DNA of 64,000 nt. Source: Mycoplasma crocodyli MP145 (GTDB taxonomy: Bacteria > Bacillota_I > Bacilli_A > Mycoplasmatales > Metamycoplasmataceae). A model generated the notes under the pieces. It did no database searches. It was not told the origin of the DNA and saw nothing but the letters and a program-made list of their open reading frames with translations. Below are positions 45,568 to 58,969 of this stretch, piece after piece (the stretch's first letter is position 1; the number at the start of each line of letters is the position of its first letter). Both the position numbers and the translations under genes were made by a program. The DNA lies in contig NC_014014.1 in the NCBI RefSeq assembly GCF_000025845.1, positions 382,099 through 446,098 of the forward strand. The letters run 5' to 3'.

Positions 45568-45982
45568 GAGAACAAAAATTGAAGCATTGGAAGATGCTCT
45601 AAATTTTGCTCTTGTTTACTTTAAAAAAACAAATACATGTAGTATTGAACTACATGAATTATTTTTATTAAAAAAATCTAATTTAGCAAAAAGAACAGTT
45701 GATTCTTATTATGAACTAATTGAATCTAAATTTGTAATAAATAATAAACCACTTTTCAAAAACTTTTTTTATTATTATTCTTATGAGATTTTAAAGTTCG
45801 AGTTTCTAACAAAAAAATCACATAAATTATTTACTGAAAATCCATATACATCAGCAAATAAGGATGAAATTAATAGTTTAAAGAGAGACTATTATAATAG
45901 CTTTATTGATGAACTTCAGAAGTTGGAATTAAAACATAGATATAACAACTTTCTGATGGATTTTTTAGAAATTATTAAATAG
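45554..45982 (+). CDS. Hypothetical protein between nusB and sufS
   Basis: This 142-residue product is a soluble, aromatic- and Lys-rich helical protein with no motif I recognise. Its start overlaps the nusB end by 14 bases and its stop lies 7 bases before sufS, so it sits inside a nusB-sufS-sufU operon. AAGGACGAAAAAG upstream could serve as the ribosome site. Confidence 0.72.
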   Translation: MALIKRTKIEALEDALNFALVYFKKTNTCSIELHELFLLKKSNLAKRTVDSYYELIESKFVINNKPLFKNFFYYYSYEILKFEFLTKKSHKLFTENPYTSANKDEINSLKRDYYNSFIDELQKLELKHRYNNFLMDFLEIIK

Positions 45983-45989
45983 GAGAATT

Positions 45990-47148
45990 ATGAATAAAGA
46001 AATAAGAAGTCAATTTCCAATTTTAAAAGAAATAACTTATTTTGATAATGCAGCACTTGTTTTAAAACCAACAAGTGCAATTAATGCTTTAAATTATTTC
46101 TATAATCATATTTCCGTAAGTACAAGAACAGCCGATACACCACTAGGAAATATCATAACTAAGACTATTTCTGATACCCGTAAAAAGATTGCTAAGCTAC
46201 TCGATGATGCAGAAGAAAACATAATTTTTACCAGCGGAACAACGGAATCAATTAATAATATTTGCTATCATGATTTCTAGATTACTTAAAAAAGGTGATG
46301 TTATTCTTTTTGAGTGCATATAACCATTCATCAAACATGCTTCCTTTGAATAGAAATGGGCTAAAATCGGTTGGGCGCTTCAATAAAAGTTTCTGAAGAT
46401 ATTATGAATGATATTGATGAAAATGTAAAAGTAATTTCTCTATCACAAGAAACAAATAATTTTTAATGAGAATATTGATTTGGAAAAGATTTATAAAAAG
46501 GCTAAAAAATACAATTCGATTTTAATAAATGATGCTGCACAAGCAATAGCTCATGAAAAAGTGAGTTTTAATTCTTGTGATGTTATCGCTTTTTCTGCAA
46601 ATAAATTTTATGGTCCTACTGGTTTAGGTGTTTTAGGGATAAAAAGTGAATTACTAAGAAAGGTCAGTCCAAGTAAATTTGGAGGCGGTTCAGTAGCAAA
46701 TATTAATAAAGATAACTCATGAACACTAAAAGATACTATAACTATTTTTGAACCTGGAACACCAGATTTGGCTGGTATTTATATGTTTAATGAATCATTG
46801 AATTTCTTCGATTCAATAGGTTACAAAAGAACTAATGCAATTCTTGATGATTTAAGTATTTATTTACATAATGAATTATCTAAACTTGATAATATAGATC
46901 TTTATAGTAAACCAGGAGATAAAATTGCATTAATAAATGTTAAGAATGTTAATGCTCAAGATGTCGCTACTTATTTGGGGGATAAAAATATTTATACTAT
47001 TGCCGGAATTTTTTGTGCTCCATATTTAAGAAATATAAAAAGTGATAATTCTTATTTAAGAATCTCATTAGCAATTTATAATAATTATGATGATATAGAT
47101 AAGTTGGTTAATGAATTAAAAAATGGAGGTGATTTTCTTGAATTTTAA
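45990..47148 (+). pseudogene. sufS: Cysteine desulfurase SufS, interrupted by about four frameshifts
   Basis: An N-terminal piece (to 46280, ending at a real TAG) and a C-terminal piece (from about 46470) both clearly belong to SufS, the PLP enzyme that takes sulfur from cysteine for Fe-S clusters and tRNA thiolation. Visible are TSGTTESINN, NDAAQAIAHE, the PLP-lysine region FSANKFYGPTGLG, and the active Cys in GIFCAPYLRN. Between 46262 and 46470 the expected sequence appears in successive frames (ISRLLKKGDVI, AYNHSSNMLPLNRNGLKSVG, ASIKVSEDIMNDID, then NENIDLEKI), requiring about four one-base indels, several at homopolymers. As printed the gene cannot make a full product. A local sequencing fault is a real alternative, since SufS is normally needed. 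Confidence 0.85.
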
Positions 47149-47581
47149 TCAAAATAAAGCTAGAGAAATAATAATGAATAACTACTTGAATTCTCAATTT
47201 AGTTGTGATTTTTCTCATTTAGAACATAAGGAACGAACTTATTATAGTTCTTCGTGTGCTGATACATTAAAAATAAGTTTATTTTGAAACCAAAACAAAC
47301 TTAACCAAGTTATTTATGAAGCTAAAGGATGTGCTATTTTTAAAGCTTCAAGTGAAATATTTTTAAAAAATATAATAGGTAAATCAAGTGAAGAAATTTA
47401 CAAATATATTGAGTTATATTATTTATTTTTGGATAATCCTAATAATTTTGATGATCTTCTAATAGAAAAACTAAATGAATTATGATGTTTTTATAATGTT
47501 AAAATCCACCTTAATCGCTTATCTTGTGCTAAATTTATATGTGAAAGTATAAAAAAAGAGTTTAAGTTAGTAAACAAATAA
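47138..47581 (+). CDS. sufU: Fe-S cluster scaffold SufU/NifU-like protein
   Basis: This sulfur-acceptor/scaffold partner of SufS has 147 residues. The three family cysteines are visible in degenerate contexts: SSCADTLKISL, AKGCAIFKASSEI and LSCAKFICESIK. I take the TTG at 47138 as start because GGAGGTGA stands just before it and the first residues (MNFNQNKAREII) suit the family; an ATG at 47174 would shorten the N-terminus. It overlaps the sufS end by 11 bases. Its stop overlaps the start of the ruined methyltransferase gene (TAATG). Confidence 0.85.
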
Positions 47582-48069
47582 TGAAATTCAAGATATTAGA
47601 TTTATTTAGTGGTGCTGGTTGTTTTTCATATGAATTAGAAAAGAATAAGTAATTTAAAACAGTTTTAGCTGTTGATTTTGATGGTAACGCCATAGAAACA
47701 TTTACTAAAAATTTTCCAAATTCAAAGACTTTGACGGATGATATCACTAATAGTGATATAAAACAATTGATAATTAATCAATCAAAAAATCTTGGTGTTA
47801 ACATGATTATAGGCGGTCTGCCATGTCAAGGTTTTAGTTTAAAAGAAAAAAACTTGGTCTTAATGATCTTGGGAATTTTTTATTTTTAGAATATATTGAT
47901 ATAGTAAAATATTAAAACCAGAAATTTTTATTATAGAAAATGTTAAAAATTTACTAAATACTTGTAATGGTTATTTTCTAAATGAAATTATAGAAAGAAT
48001 GGAACACCATGGATATAACATAAGTTATGGAATATTAAATGGTAAGGATTTTTGGAGTTCTATAAAATA
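47581..48069 (+). pseudogene. DNA (cytosine-5) methyltransferase remnant
   Basis: The N-terminal motifs are those of a 5-methylcytosine methyltransferase: motif I LDLFSGAGCFSYELE, an acidic loop AVDFDGNAIETF, motif IV GGLPCQGFS with the catalytic Cys, and motif VI IENVKNLL. The frame is broken by an in-frame TAA at 47650 (probably from CAA), a frameshift near the A-run at 47851, another near 47905, and more near 48045. The target-recognition part and motifs IX-X are missing. It begins on the sufU stop codon. It is non-functional as printed. Confidence 0.85.
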
Positions 48070-48131
48070 AAGAAAAAAATTCATTTATTACGAGATTAAA
48101 TTATTTTAGCACCAAGATTTTTGGTAAGAAA

Positions 48132-48571
48132 TTGTATTTCGGAACAATAAATACCATCAGAAAAAGAATTATTAAACGGAATAGCTTCTCCTACTGGAAT
48201 ATTAATAGAAATAAATACATTGTAGAATTAGTTAGACTATTTACACTTGATGAGTGTATGGGTTGTAAAGGAAAATATGAATTAAATAATAGAACTTTTA
48301 TTCATAAAAAACTAACAAACCATATTTTGAGATTCATCATAATATTTCATTAGGTAATAACATAGCGTTGGATCATGAAAATAATTTAGTTAAATTATGA
48401 CCTGTTTGCCATACCAATTTAAAACTTGGCATAGGGATGGAGTATGATCAAAAAATTATAATTTCAAATATCCTATTAAACAGTAAAACAGTTAAAGAAT
48501 TCGCACAGAACTTTATGAATGAATATAATGAAGATAAACTCATTAACTCAATATATAAAAGTCTTAAGTAA
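48132..48571 (+). pseudogene. HNH-type restriction endonuclease remnant
   Basis: Two pieces in different frames together show an HNH/zinc-finger nuclease. The first has LDECMGCKGKYEL (a CxxC knuckle). A frame change near 48320 leads to EIHHNISL, LDHENNLVKLWPVCHTNL (the second half with the HH and CH positions) and a helical tail ending at TAA. The order and position behind a methyltransferase remnant suggest the nuclease half of a decayed type II restriction-modification unit. The upstream part of the gene is not recognisable. Confidence 0.7.
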
Positions 48572-48572
48572 T

Positions 48573-48607
48573 TAAAAAAAGCATTTAACTTTTAAGTTAA
48601 TTGCTTT

Positions 48608-48610
<3 letters not shown>
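48573..48610. terminator. Bidirectional terminator between the R-M remnant and atpC
   Basis: AAAAAGCATTTAACTT pairs with AAGTTAATTGCTTTTT. It sits at the end of the ATP synthase operon, overlapping the atpC stop codon, and of the convergent remnant. Confidence 0.85.
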
Positions 48611-51272
<2,662 letters not shown>

Positions 51273-51280
<8 letters not shown>

Positions 51281-52856
51281 TATTTATCTCTTTATATTTT
51301 GCAGGCATTGGTGTGTTTGATTCAACATTATAATTAGGAATTGATGCAACTATTGAATTAACAATTTTTACTAAAGCTTTTTCAATATTAGCATAATTTT
51401 CCACACTAATTTCTCCTGATGTGGCTATGTCTAAGGCTAATTGGTTTCCATCTCCACCAACTTCAATATATTTTAAAACTGCATCTCTATAGTTTTTAAT
51501 GTATTCTTTTGGAAGTGGATTAATGATTCTTTCTTTAACTCCTAAAAGAATTATTGATTGGGCAATTTGTGAAATAGGTTGATATTGTTCTTGTTTTAGA
51601 AGTTCATAAACTTTTCCACCGTGATTTAATATTGTCTTTGTTGATTCGTCAAGATCTGAACCGAATTGAGCAAAAGCTGACATTTCATTATATTGAGCCA
51701 ATTCTAGTTTTAAAGAACCTACTACTTTTTTCATGGCTTTGATTTGTGCTGCACTACCTACCCGGCTAACACTAAAACCAACATCAACTGCAGGTCTTTG
51801 TCCTGAATTAAATAGGTTTTCTTTTGTGAATATTTGACCATCAGTTATAGAAATAACATTTGTTGGAATATAGGCTGATATGTCTCCTTGTTGAGTTTCG
51901 ATGATAGGTAAAGCAGTAATTGAACCACCACCATTTTCTTGTGTAACTCTTGCTGCTCTTTCTAAAAGTTGTGAGTGTAAGTAGAAAACATCTCCAGGAT
52001 AAGCTTCTCTGCCTGGTGGTCTTCTTAGTAATAACGATAATGTTCTATATGCAATAGCATGTTTTGATAGATCATCATAAACTATTAAAACATCTTTTCC
52101 TTTTTCCATTCATTCTTCAGCAATTGTAACTCCTGTATAAGGGGCAATATATTGTTGAGGAGCTAATTCACTAGCACCCGAAACAACTATTGTTGTATAT
52201 TCTAAAGCGCCAGTATCTGCAAGTTTTTTAACTATTTGTGCAACTGTTGAATTTTTTTGTCCGATAGCTACATAAACACAGTTAACATTCTTGTCTTTTT
52301 GATTAATTATTGTATCAATAGCAATAGCTGTTTTTCCAGTTTGTCTATCTCCAATTATTAACTCACGTTGTCCTTTTCCAATTGGTATCATTGAATCTAT
52401 AGCTATAATACCAGTTTCAAGTGGTTGATTAACTTCTTTTCTAGACATAACACCACTTGCTACTCTAAAAATTTCTCTTGTTTTATTGCTTTTAATAGGA
52501 CCTTTTCCATCAATTGGATTCCCTAGTGAATCAATTACTCTTCCGAGCAATTTATCACCAACAGCTACACTAATAACTTTTCCAGTTCTTTTAACAATAT
52601 CACCTTCAGAAATTGAAGTGATATCACCAAAAATAGTTACTCCTACAACTTCTTCTTCGAGGTTTAATGCTAATCCATATGTTGAATCATTAAATATAAC
52701 TATTTCAGAGTTCATTACATTTTCTAAACCATTTACTAATGCAATACCATCTCCAATAGAAATAACTCTTCCAATTTCTGCATAGTCGATTTTGCTATCA
52801 AAGTTTTTTATTTTATCTCTAATGATTGCTGAAATATCTTGTAATCTACTTGGCAT
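51273..52856 (-). CDS. atpA: F1 ATP synthase alpha subunit
   Basis: This non-catalytic nucleotide-binding subunit has 527 residues. It has Walker A GDRQTGKT, the alpha-specific [39 protein letters not shown], and ISITDGQIF...[17 protein letters not shown]. An internal TGA-Trp occurs around 52110 (EEWMEKGKD). It overlaps atpH by 11 bases and atpG by 8, a tightly coupled operon. Confidence 0.98.
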
Positions 52857-53403
52857 TTATTCCCTCTCTTTCCTTTATAATTTCATGTTTTATTTTTTCT
52901 AAATCATTGTTAATGTTTCTTTCAATGATTTCTGAACCTAAATGAATTTGATAACCGCTTATTAAGTCTTCATCAACTTCGTTTTTAAGTTCAAATTTTT
53001 CTTTGTATAAAGTTTCCAACTTTTTCTTGATTTTTTGTAATTCTGTTTTTTGTAATTTTTCAGCGGTTACTATTCTTGCAAATTTAATATTTAGTTCATT
53101 ATTAGATAATCTAAGGTAATGAATTAAAATATGCTTAAGCAATAAAGCATTATTTCTTTCTGTAACAACTTTAACTAAATTAATTAGTCTACGATCTAAG
53201 TCATCAAAAATTTCATCAATAATTTCAAACTTCTTTTTAATTGGGATAGATTTAGTATTTAGAAAAGCTACTAAATCATTATTTTCAACCAGAACATCCT
53301 TTAATTTATTAACTTGTGTATGAATCGGTTTAAAATCACCGACTTCTTTAATTAGGTCATAGAACGCAATTGCATACCCTACAGGATTAGCTTTTACATA
53401 CAT
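52846..53403 (-). CDS. atpH: F1 ATP synthase delta subunit
   Basis: This stator subunit linking F1 to the b subunits has 185 residues. The N-terminal helical bundle ([17 protein letters not shown]...) and the conserved C-terminal strand region ([19 protein letters not shown]) are recognisable, though the family is weakly conserved. It overlaps atpF by one base and atpA by 11 bases, which supports the call. Confidence 0.9.
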   Translation of the reverse strand: MYVKANPVGYAIAFYDLIKEVGDFKPIHTQVNKLKDVLVENNDLVAFLNTKSIPIKKKFEIIDEIFDDLDRRLINLVKVVTERNNALLLKHILIHYLRLSNNELNIKFARIVTAEKLQKTELQKIKKKLETLYKEKFELKNEVDEDLISGYQIHLGSEIIERNINNDLEKIKHEIIKEREGINAK

Positions 53404-53987
53404 TAATTTTCCTCTTTAACAAGCTTTGATTTTAGAAAGTCATCTATTATTTCTTTTTGTGTAGATTTTGAAATTTCTTTTTTTAGAATTTTTTTTGATA
53501 AATCTACAGCAGCTTCTGCTATACGTTTTTTAGATTCTCTTTCAAATTCTATTTGTTGACTTTCTATATCTAAATGTGCTTCTTCAAGTAAGTGTTTTGC
53601 ATCACTTTTAGCTTTTGTTGTATATGAAAGTATTACTTTTTCTGCTCTTGTTTTCGCCTGATTAATTACAATGTCTGATTGTTTGTGTGCTTCTTTTAGT
53701 TTTTCGTTTGCTGTTTCAACCAATTTTGCTGCTTCAATTTTTGATTCAATCGAATCATCTATGTTCTTTTGAATAAATTCGTGTCTTTTCATCATTGCTT
53801 TCTTAACTGGTTTATATAAAAAGTAAGTCAAGAATAAAAAACACAAAATAAATGAAATAATTGTTGCAATCATCATAGGAACATTAGGAAAGATTTTTAA
53901 AAATCTTTCACTTATTGATTCACTTATTGATGTAGGTGCATCTATTTTTGCAAAATTAATATTTGTTATTTTTTCAATAATATTCAT
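53403..53987 (-). CDS. atpF: Fo ATP synthase b subunit
   Basis: This membrane-anchored stator stalk has 194 residues. One hydrophobic helix (MMIATIISFILCFLFLTYFLY, about residues 37-57) is followed by a long charged helix with the usual RHEFIQKNIDDSIESKIEAAKL pattern. The ~36 residues before the membrane helix are longer than in most bacteria; this is common in mollicutes, where they may form an extra exposed segment. Confidence 0.92.
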   Translation of the reverse strand: MNIIEKITNINFAKIDAPTSISESISERFLKIFPNVPMMIATIISFILCFLFLTYFLYKPVKKAMMKRHEFIQKNIDDSIESKIEAAKLVETANEKLKEAHKQSDIVINQAKTRAEKVILSYTTKAKSDAKHLLEEAHLDIESQQIEFERESKKRIAEAAVDLSKKILKKEISKSTQKEIIDDFLKSKLVKEEN

Positions 53988-54018
53988 TATTTAATTTCCA
54001 TAATTTAACTAAAAATAA

Positions 54019-54324
54019 TTACTTATAAACGAATAATAAAAGAATTGATATAACTAATGCATAAATAGCTGACGATTCTGATATAGCCATACCAATAATC
54101 ATCATTGAACGAATTTTAGATTCGGCTTCTGGATTTCTTCCGACTGCTTCTGCAGCTTTTCCAGCAGCAAATCCTTGTCCAACTCCTGTTCCTAAAACAC
54201 CAACCATGGCTAAACCGATTCCAATTCCTACAAGTCCAAATCCTAGACCTTTATCTGCAGCTTTTTGTGCTTCTGCAGCTACTGGTGTTGTGTTTTCTAA
54301 TAATGTTGTGATTTTATCTAACAT
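54019..54324 (-). CDS. atpE: Fo ATP synthase c subunit
   Basis: This proteolipid of the rotor ring has 101 residues. It has two membrane helices and the polar loop [12 protein letters not shown] between them. The proton-carrying acid is Glu83 in [14 protein letters not shown] Gly-rich first helix has [19 protein letters not shown]. The N-terminus is about 25 residues longer than in typical c subunits. AAGGAG lies upstream. Confidence 0.96.
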   Translation of the reverse strand: MLDKITTLLENTTPVAAEAQKAADKGLGFGLVGIGIGLAMVGVLGTGVGQGFAAGKAAEAVGRNPEAESKIRSMMIIGMAISESSAIYALVISILLLFVYK

Positions 54325-54333
54325 ATTTTCTCC

Positions 54334-55077
54334 TTAATAAATTTCTTGTTTAACCTTAATGGTTTTAACTTTTTTCTTTTCTTTAATTTCTACTTCAGAT
54401 TCATTAACTCAATATATTGTTGTTAATAGAGAAAAGACATATGCTTGTATAAATGCTCCTAGTAAATCAAAATATATATGGAAAAATGGGGTAATTATTG
54501 GAGCAAAGAAATATCATTCATGATTTTCTAACCCTGGGATTAATCTTCATAACATACCACAAACAAGGTATATCATAAATACAATTGTTCCTCCACCAAT
54601 TATGTTTCCATAAATACGAAAGCCTAATGAGATAAGTGGTGCAAATTGACCAACAACTTCAATAATATTTATATATTTTTTGAAGAATCTCCATTTTTGA
54701 TAGGCAAACCCTACGACATAAATTCCTAATCATGAAGCAAGCGCTAATACAAACGGAACAGAATATGAAGTAGTTATTGGTTCAAGTCCAAATATACTAA
54801 CTAAGTTCCCTACCAATAAAAATGTAGCAAGAGTAAAAATGTAATATCTTGCTTTAGAAATCTTTCCATTAGTTGATGTATTGAACGAATTTTCTACAAC
54901 ACCTACATAAGCCTCTGTAATTAACAAAAGACCGCTTGGAGCTTCTTCTGGTTTTGCTTTTCTCACTTTAAAGAAGACTATTAATGAAATTATCATTATT
55001 ATAATTGCAGTAATAAATAAAGAAAAAAGTTGAGGTTGGTTTCAAGAATCAAATAAATTATCTTTAATAATATCCAT
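54334..55077 (-). CDS. atpB: Fo ATP synthase a subunit
   Basis: This proton-channel subunit has 247 residues and several membrane helices. Recognisable are the helix-4/5 region with the essential Arg (FAPLISLGFRIYGNIIGG) and the last helix (FDLLGAFIQAYVFSLLTTIYW). Several TGA-Trp codons occur. A GAGAGGT site precedes the ATG, which lies inside the end of the atpI gene. Confidence 0.95.
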
Positions 55078-55504
55078 CTTTACCTCTCTTTTTTTTATAA
55101 TTATAAATGCTATTACTAAATAGCAATGAAATAGGTATTAAAGTGATACCAAAAATATATGCAAATATATTAATTGGTGCATCAATTGGATACTTATTTA
55201 ACTTGTTTATAGTTATATATGACTTATTAATTAATAATGAAATAATTAATATTACTGCTACTAAAGACATATTGATAATGAATTTAGTCATTCCTAAGAA
55301 TATAGCACTTTTTTTACCTTTATAGATGAGATAAATACATAAAGTATTTACTTCATAAAGCAAATATGAACTTAAGGCTCCAACAGTAAATCCTAAAAAT
55401 AAAGCATAATTTATACTTCATAAACTAATTAATATTAAATTTACTATTGAGAAATTTCCAAAAAAAACTATATAAAAAATTTTATTAAATTTTCCTTGTT
55501 TCAT
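55064..55504 (-). CDS. atpI: ATP synthase subunit I-like membrane protein
   Basis: The 146-residue hydrophobic protein has four predicted membrane segments (IVFFGNFSIVNLILISLW, YALFLGFTVGALSSYLL, FIINMSLVAVILIISLLI, IFAYIFGITLIPISLLFSN). Its position as first gene before atpB is that of AtpI, the assembly factor for the c ring and cation supply. Sequence resemblance is only general, as usual for AtpI. AGGAG precedes the ATG, and it overlaps atpB by 14 bases. Confidence 0.75.
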
Positions 55505-55597
55505 TTTGCTCCTGGTTTTGTGCTATTGTTATTTTAAAACTTTTTAAAAAAATGGTTGAAAAAGTTTTAAATATTTTTTTTGTTATTGATGAAAATA

Positions 55598-56056
55598 TTA
55601 TCATCTTATTTTCATGATGATTTTTTCAATTTCATTTTCTTTTTTATTTCGTCTTGGAGCATGCGCTTCGAAAGGCATAAATAAAGCAAAAGTGTTTTCT
55701 TTTATTGGCGCTCTTCCTTCTTTTGCTGGATTTTTATAAAATACAATATCGTCTTTTTTATTATATTCTTGAACTATGTTGCTTGACTTTAATTCTGGAT
55801 TTGCAACATAAGAAATATCATCTTGAAATCCTGCATATAAATGAATATCTGCATATTGATAGTGAAACTCGCTAAGTAAATTATCATCGTTTAATGTTTC
55901 ACATTTAATTCTTTTAAAAAAAATATCATCATCAATTTTTGTGATTCCTAAATCTACTTTTAAGTAGTTATTATTTTTTAATCAATCTATTGCTCTATCT
56001 AGATTTTTATTAATTCCATAGTATTTATGGATATTGCTTAATTTATCATAAATCAT
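55598..56056 (-). CDS. YhcH/YjgK/YiaL family protein (DUF386-like)
   Basis: This 152-residue cupin-like protein has NTFALFMPFEAHAPR near the C-terminus and an EFHYQYADIHLYAGF stretch, both characteristic of the YhcH/YjgK/YiaL family. In Gram-negative bacteria members occur in sialic-acid and related sugar operons, sometimes as anomerases. The substrate here is unknown. The second last codon is TGA (Trp), so the true stop is the following TAA. AGAGGA precedes the ATG; it lies 8 bases behind rmuC, so the two are co-transcribed. Confidence 0.82.
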
Positions 56057-56064
56057 ATTTTCCT

Positions 56065-57414
56065 CTATTCTAGTGAATTATTCTCTAATAATTCAGCTTC
56101 ATCTATTTCATCGTAAATATCATCAAGAATCTTGGAATTTTCAATTCTTGCTTGCAAAAGTGATTCATCTTTTTCAAACGAAGTTCACATTCTTTTTTTA
56201 CTGTTTTTGAATTTGTGTAAATTCAAGAAAAGTTTTTGATCAGATTTTAATAAATCCGTTAATTCATTATTGAGCGAAATAGCTCTTTTGGCAATTGATT
56301 CAATTTTCTTTTCTCTTGATAAATATTTTTTTTCAAACTGATCTATTAAATCAACAAATTCTTTTGCATACATCGAATCTTTAAAGCGATTATGTCATGT
56401 CGATATCATTGAAACAATATAATTTGTTATAGATGGAGAAATGAATTCGATTTTGTAATTCTTTCTTATTTCCTCGGTTAATGTTCCGCCTTTAAGTGAA
56501 ATAATTTCTGTAAAAATTGCCTCAGAAGGGATAAAAATAAGAGCTACATCAGTTGTTTTGTTTTGAATAATATATTTTGAGGCTACATCTTTAGCTTTAT
56601 TTTTAATGTTATCTGCAAAATACTTTTCAGCATTAGTTATTTCCGATTGTGTTGAATTTGGATTTGATTTTATATCTAAATAATCTTTAAAGGCTTCTAA
56701 TGGGAATTTAGAATCAATTGGAAGTAATGTATTATTGTTTCCTTCTTCTTGTCCTATTGTTATAGCAAAGTCAACTATTTTTCTATCTCCCATATCATAT
56801 TGTCGGTAAAATCCTTGTCCTTCAATAAAAGAGTCACTAAGTATCTTTTCAAGAGCAATTTCACCAACAGTTCCTAGACTTTTAAAACTTTTGTTAAATA
56901 TTGATTTAAGTTCCTCGATATTACTTGAAAGCTTCTGTAAGTCATGAATTTTTTCTTGTAAGTTACTTACATTTTTTTCTAGATTTCCAAATTCATTTTC
57001 AAGTTTTGGTTTAATTATTTTTTCAAAACCAAGTTCAAGACTGCTATTGATTTTTTGTACATTAGCATCACTTCTTTTTACTTCTTCATCCCTTCAAAGG
57101 TTCGAATCTTTTTGAATCTTTTCTTTTGCATCATTCAATTCAGAAAGTTTAATTTTTAATTCATTTGAAATATGCTCATTTCATTCTTTACTATTTTTTC
57201 CAATCTCTTTGATACTTTCAATATTTGCTTTTAAATAAGCGTTTTGATCTCTTAGAAAATCTTCTGTTTTATTTTCTACAAGAGACATTTCTTTAGGTTG
57301 ATTATTTTTCATTTTTTTAATCAAAATGACGCCTAAAATTGAGGCGGTGATAACGATAATCAATGAAATAAATGATAAAACTATTGATATTATTAATGTT
57401 GCATTTGTACTCAT
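56065..57414 (-). CDS. rmuC: RmuC family DNA recombination protein
   Basis: This membrane-tethered protein has 449 residues. An N-terminal helix (LIISIVLSFISLIIVITASILGVILI) is followed by about 130 residues of coiled coil. The conserved RmuC core comes next: SLGTVGEIALEKIL, IVDFAITIG, LLPIDSKFPLEAFKDYL (nuclease-fold Asp/Lys), and VALIFIPSEAIFTEI. E. coli RmuC limits inversions at short inverted repeats, probably as a nuclease. Several TGA-Trp codons occur. AAGGAG precedes the start. Confidence 0.9.
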
Positions 57415-57473
57415 TTTTTCTCCTTGTATAATTATAATTATATTTTAATTATTCTTTTATTGAAATTAAACTA

Positions 57474-57518
57474 AAAAAGAACTAATTAGCACTTTTGTAA
57501 AGATACTTAGTTCTTTCT
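57474..57518 (-). terminator. Probable terminator after the licD operon
   Basis: AAGAACTAA and TTAGTTCTT form the outer arms of a hairpin located just after the stop codon of the 108-residue gene. It precedes rmuC and may end the licD operon message. Confidence 0.55.
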
Positions 57519-57524
57519 TGATGA

Positions 57525-57851
57525 TTATTTAGTTATTTTTAATGTTCATTTTTCTTTTTTTTCAACCCTGAATTGTTCAAGAATTTCATCTAATTCTTGT
57601 TCGCTGTATTTTTCACCTTTTTTAAGTGCTTGAAACAAGAAAGCGGCATATGAAATATAGTCAAATTTAGCTTTTGGTTTAGATATTTTATATGTTAGTC
57701 TTGAACCATTGCTTAGTATTTCATCAACTTCAACATCTACTCCGTCAAATTCATTTTTTAAATCTTTATTTAATATCGCTACTTCTTTTTTTAATTCAAT
57801 AATTTGTTCTGCTAATAATCTAACTTTTTCCAAGTCAACTGATTTCTCCAT
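57525..57851 (-). CDS. Hypothetical protein downstream of the aminotransferase
   Basis: This 108-residue soluble protein has an N-terminal coiled coil (EKVRLLAEQIIELKKEVAILNKDL) and a mixed C-terminal half (NGSRLTYKISKPKAKFDYISYAAFLFQALKKGE). No family is recognised. Its ATG overlaps the last base of the aminotransferase stop codon, so it is translated with that gene. One TGA-Trp lies near the end. Confidence 0.72.
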
Positions 57852-58969
57852 TATTCCTCTTTCTTTTTATTCTTCTTAAGTTCATTTAAATAATTTTTTG
57901 TTTCCATTACTAAATTTTTAGCATCATCTAATGTAATTGTGTTAGATATACCAATTCTAAGTTGGCTGTTTCTTTTTGATAATCTACCTAGTTCCATATA
58001 AATGTTGTGTTTATAGTCTAAAGTATTTCTCAACTTGATGGTTTCAATCCCTTCTGGAGCATCTACAACAAGTAATCCTAATGTTCTATTTTGATATTCA
58101 ATTTTATTTTCGAATCCCATTTTTGAAAACTCTTTGTCAAGATAGTTATATATTACTTCTTTTTTTCTTCTGATTTCTTCTATTGTTTCATTTTTCATTA
58201 TAACCAAGCTTGCATGCATAGCCATTAAAATACTTGAAGCTGGTGTAAATGGTGTTGATTTAAAATCATTATAATAAGATTCATATTTTGAAAAATCAAA
58301 GTAGAATTTATAATTCTTATTTCTCTTTGATTCTTCAATTGCTCTATGAGAAGCACAAAGTACACTTAAACCAGGCATAACCGAAAAACCCTTACCTGAT
58401 GTAGCAAAAGCTATATCAATGTTGTTTTTATCGAAATTTAAGTCATGATTAATAATAGCACTTACACTATCGACTATAAATAGTGTGTTAGGCGCAAATT
58501 TCTTTAGTGATTTTGATAGAGCATGAATATCATTTAAAACACCTGTGCTTGTTTCATGTCAAGTTACAATTAAAGCCTTATATTCATTGTTTTTAAGAGC
58601 CTTATTAACATCTCTTATATTAAATGTAGTTCCATCTTGATATTCTAATGTATCAACATTGCAGCCCATTTGTTGAGCCATTATTTTAAAACGATTACTA
58701 AAGTCTCCATTAACAATACTTAAAACTTTGTCGTTTTTTTCTAATAAATTAACTATTGTCGCCTCTAGTAAACCAGTAGCTGAACAAGTCATTATCATTG
58801 GTAAAGCAGTTTTTGTTTGAAATAAATCTTTTAACATTTCCACTGTTTCAGACATATAATAAGTGAATAACTCTGAACGGTGATGAATTACTGTTTGAGA
58901 TAAAATGTCGCTAATTTCTTTATAGTTATTAACCGGACCAGGAGTAAATAAGGTGGTATTAAATTGATG
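57851..58969 (-). CDS. Class V PLP aminotransferase domain (2-aminoethylphosphonate/alanine-glyoxylate type), 3' part of an interrupted fusion
   Basis: The frame holds a full aminotransferase fold: LFTPGPVNNYKEISDIL...HHRSELF at its start, the ATG...EAT ligand region (SATGLLEATIVNL), VDSVSAI, then the PLP-lysine region FATSGKGFSVMPGLSVLCAS, and RIGISNTITLDDAK near the end. This is the pattern of 2-aminoethylphosphonate-pyruvate and serine/alanine-glyoxylate transaminases. The first ATG in this frame (58855) would delete the conserved TPGPV segment, and no start codon with a ribosome site stands before it. The upstream nucleotidyltransferase frame runs straight into this region. I conclude that it was one fusion gene split by a single indel near 58950-58970. 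Confidence 0.82.

Noticed and set aside
46262-46475. Programmed frameshifting in sufS
   Set aside because: About four shifts in 210 bases without conserved slippery sites or stimulatory structures is not credible as programmed recoding.
48132-48353. The 73-codon frame after the methyltransferase as a stand-alone gene
   Set aside because: Its CxxC half continues as the HNH half in another frame; it is a fragment of a broken nuclease.
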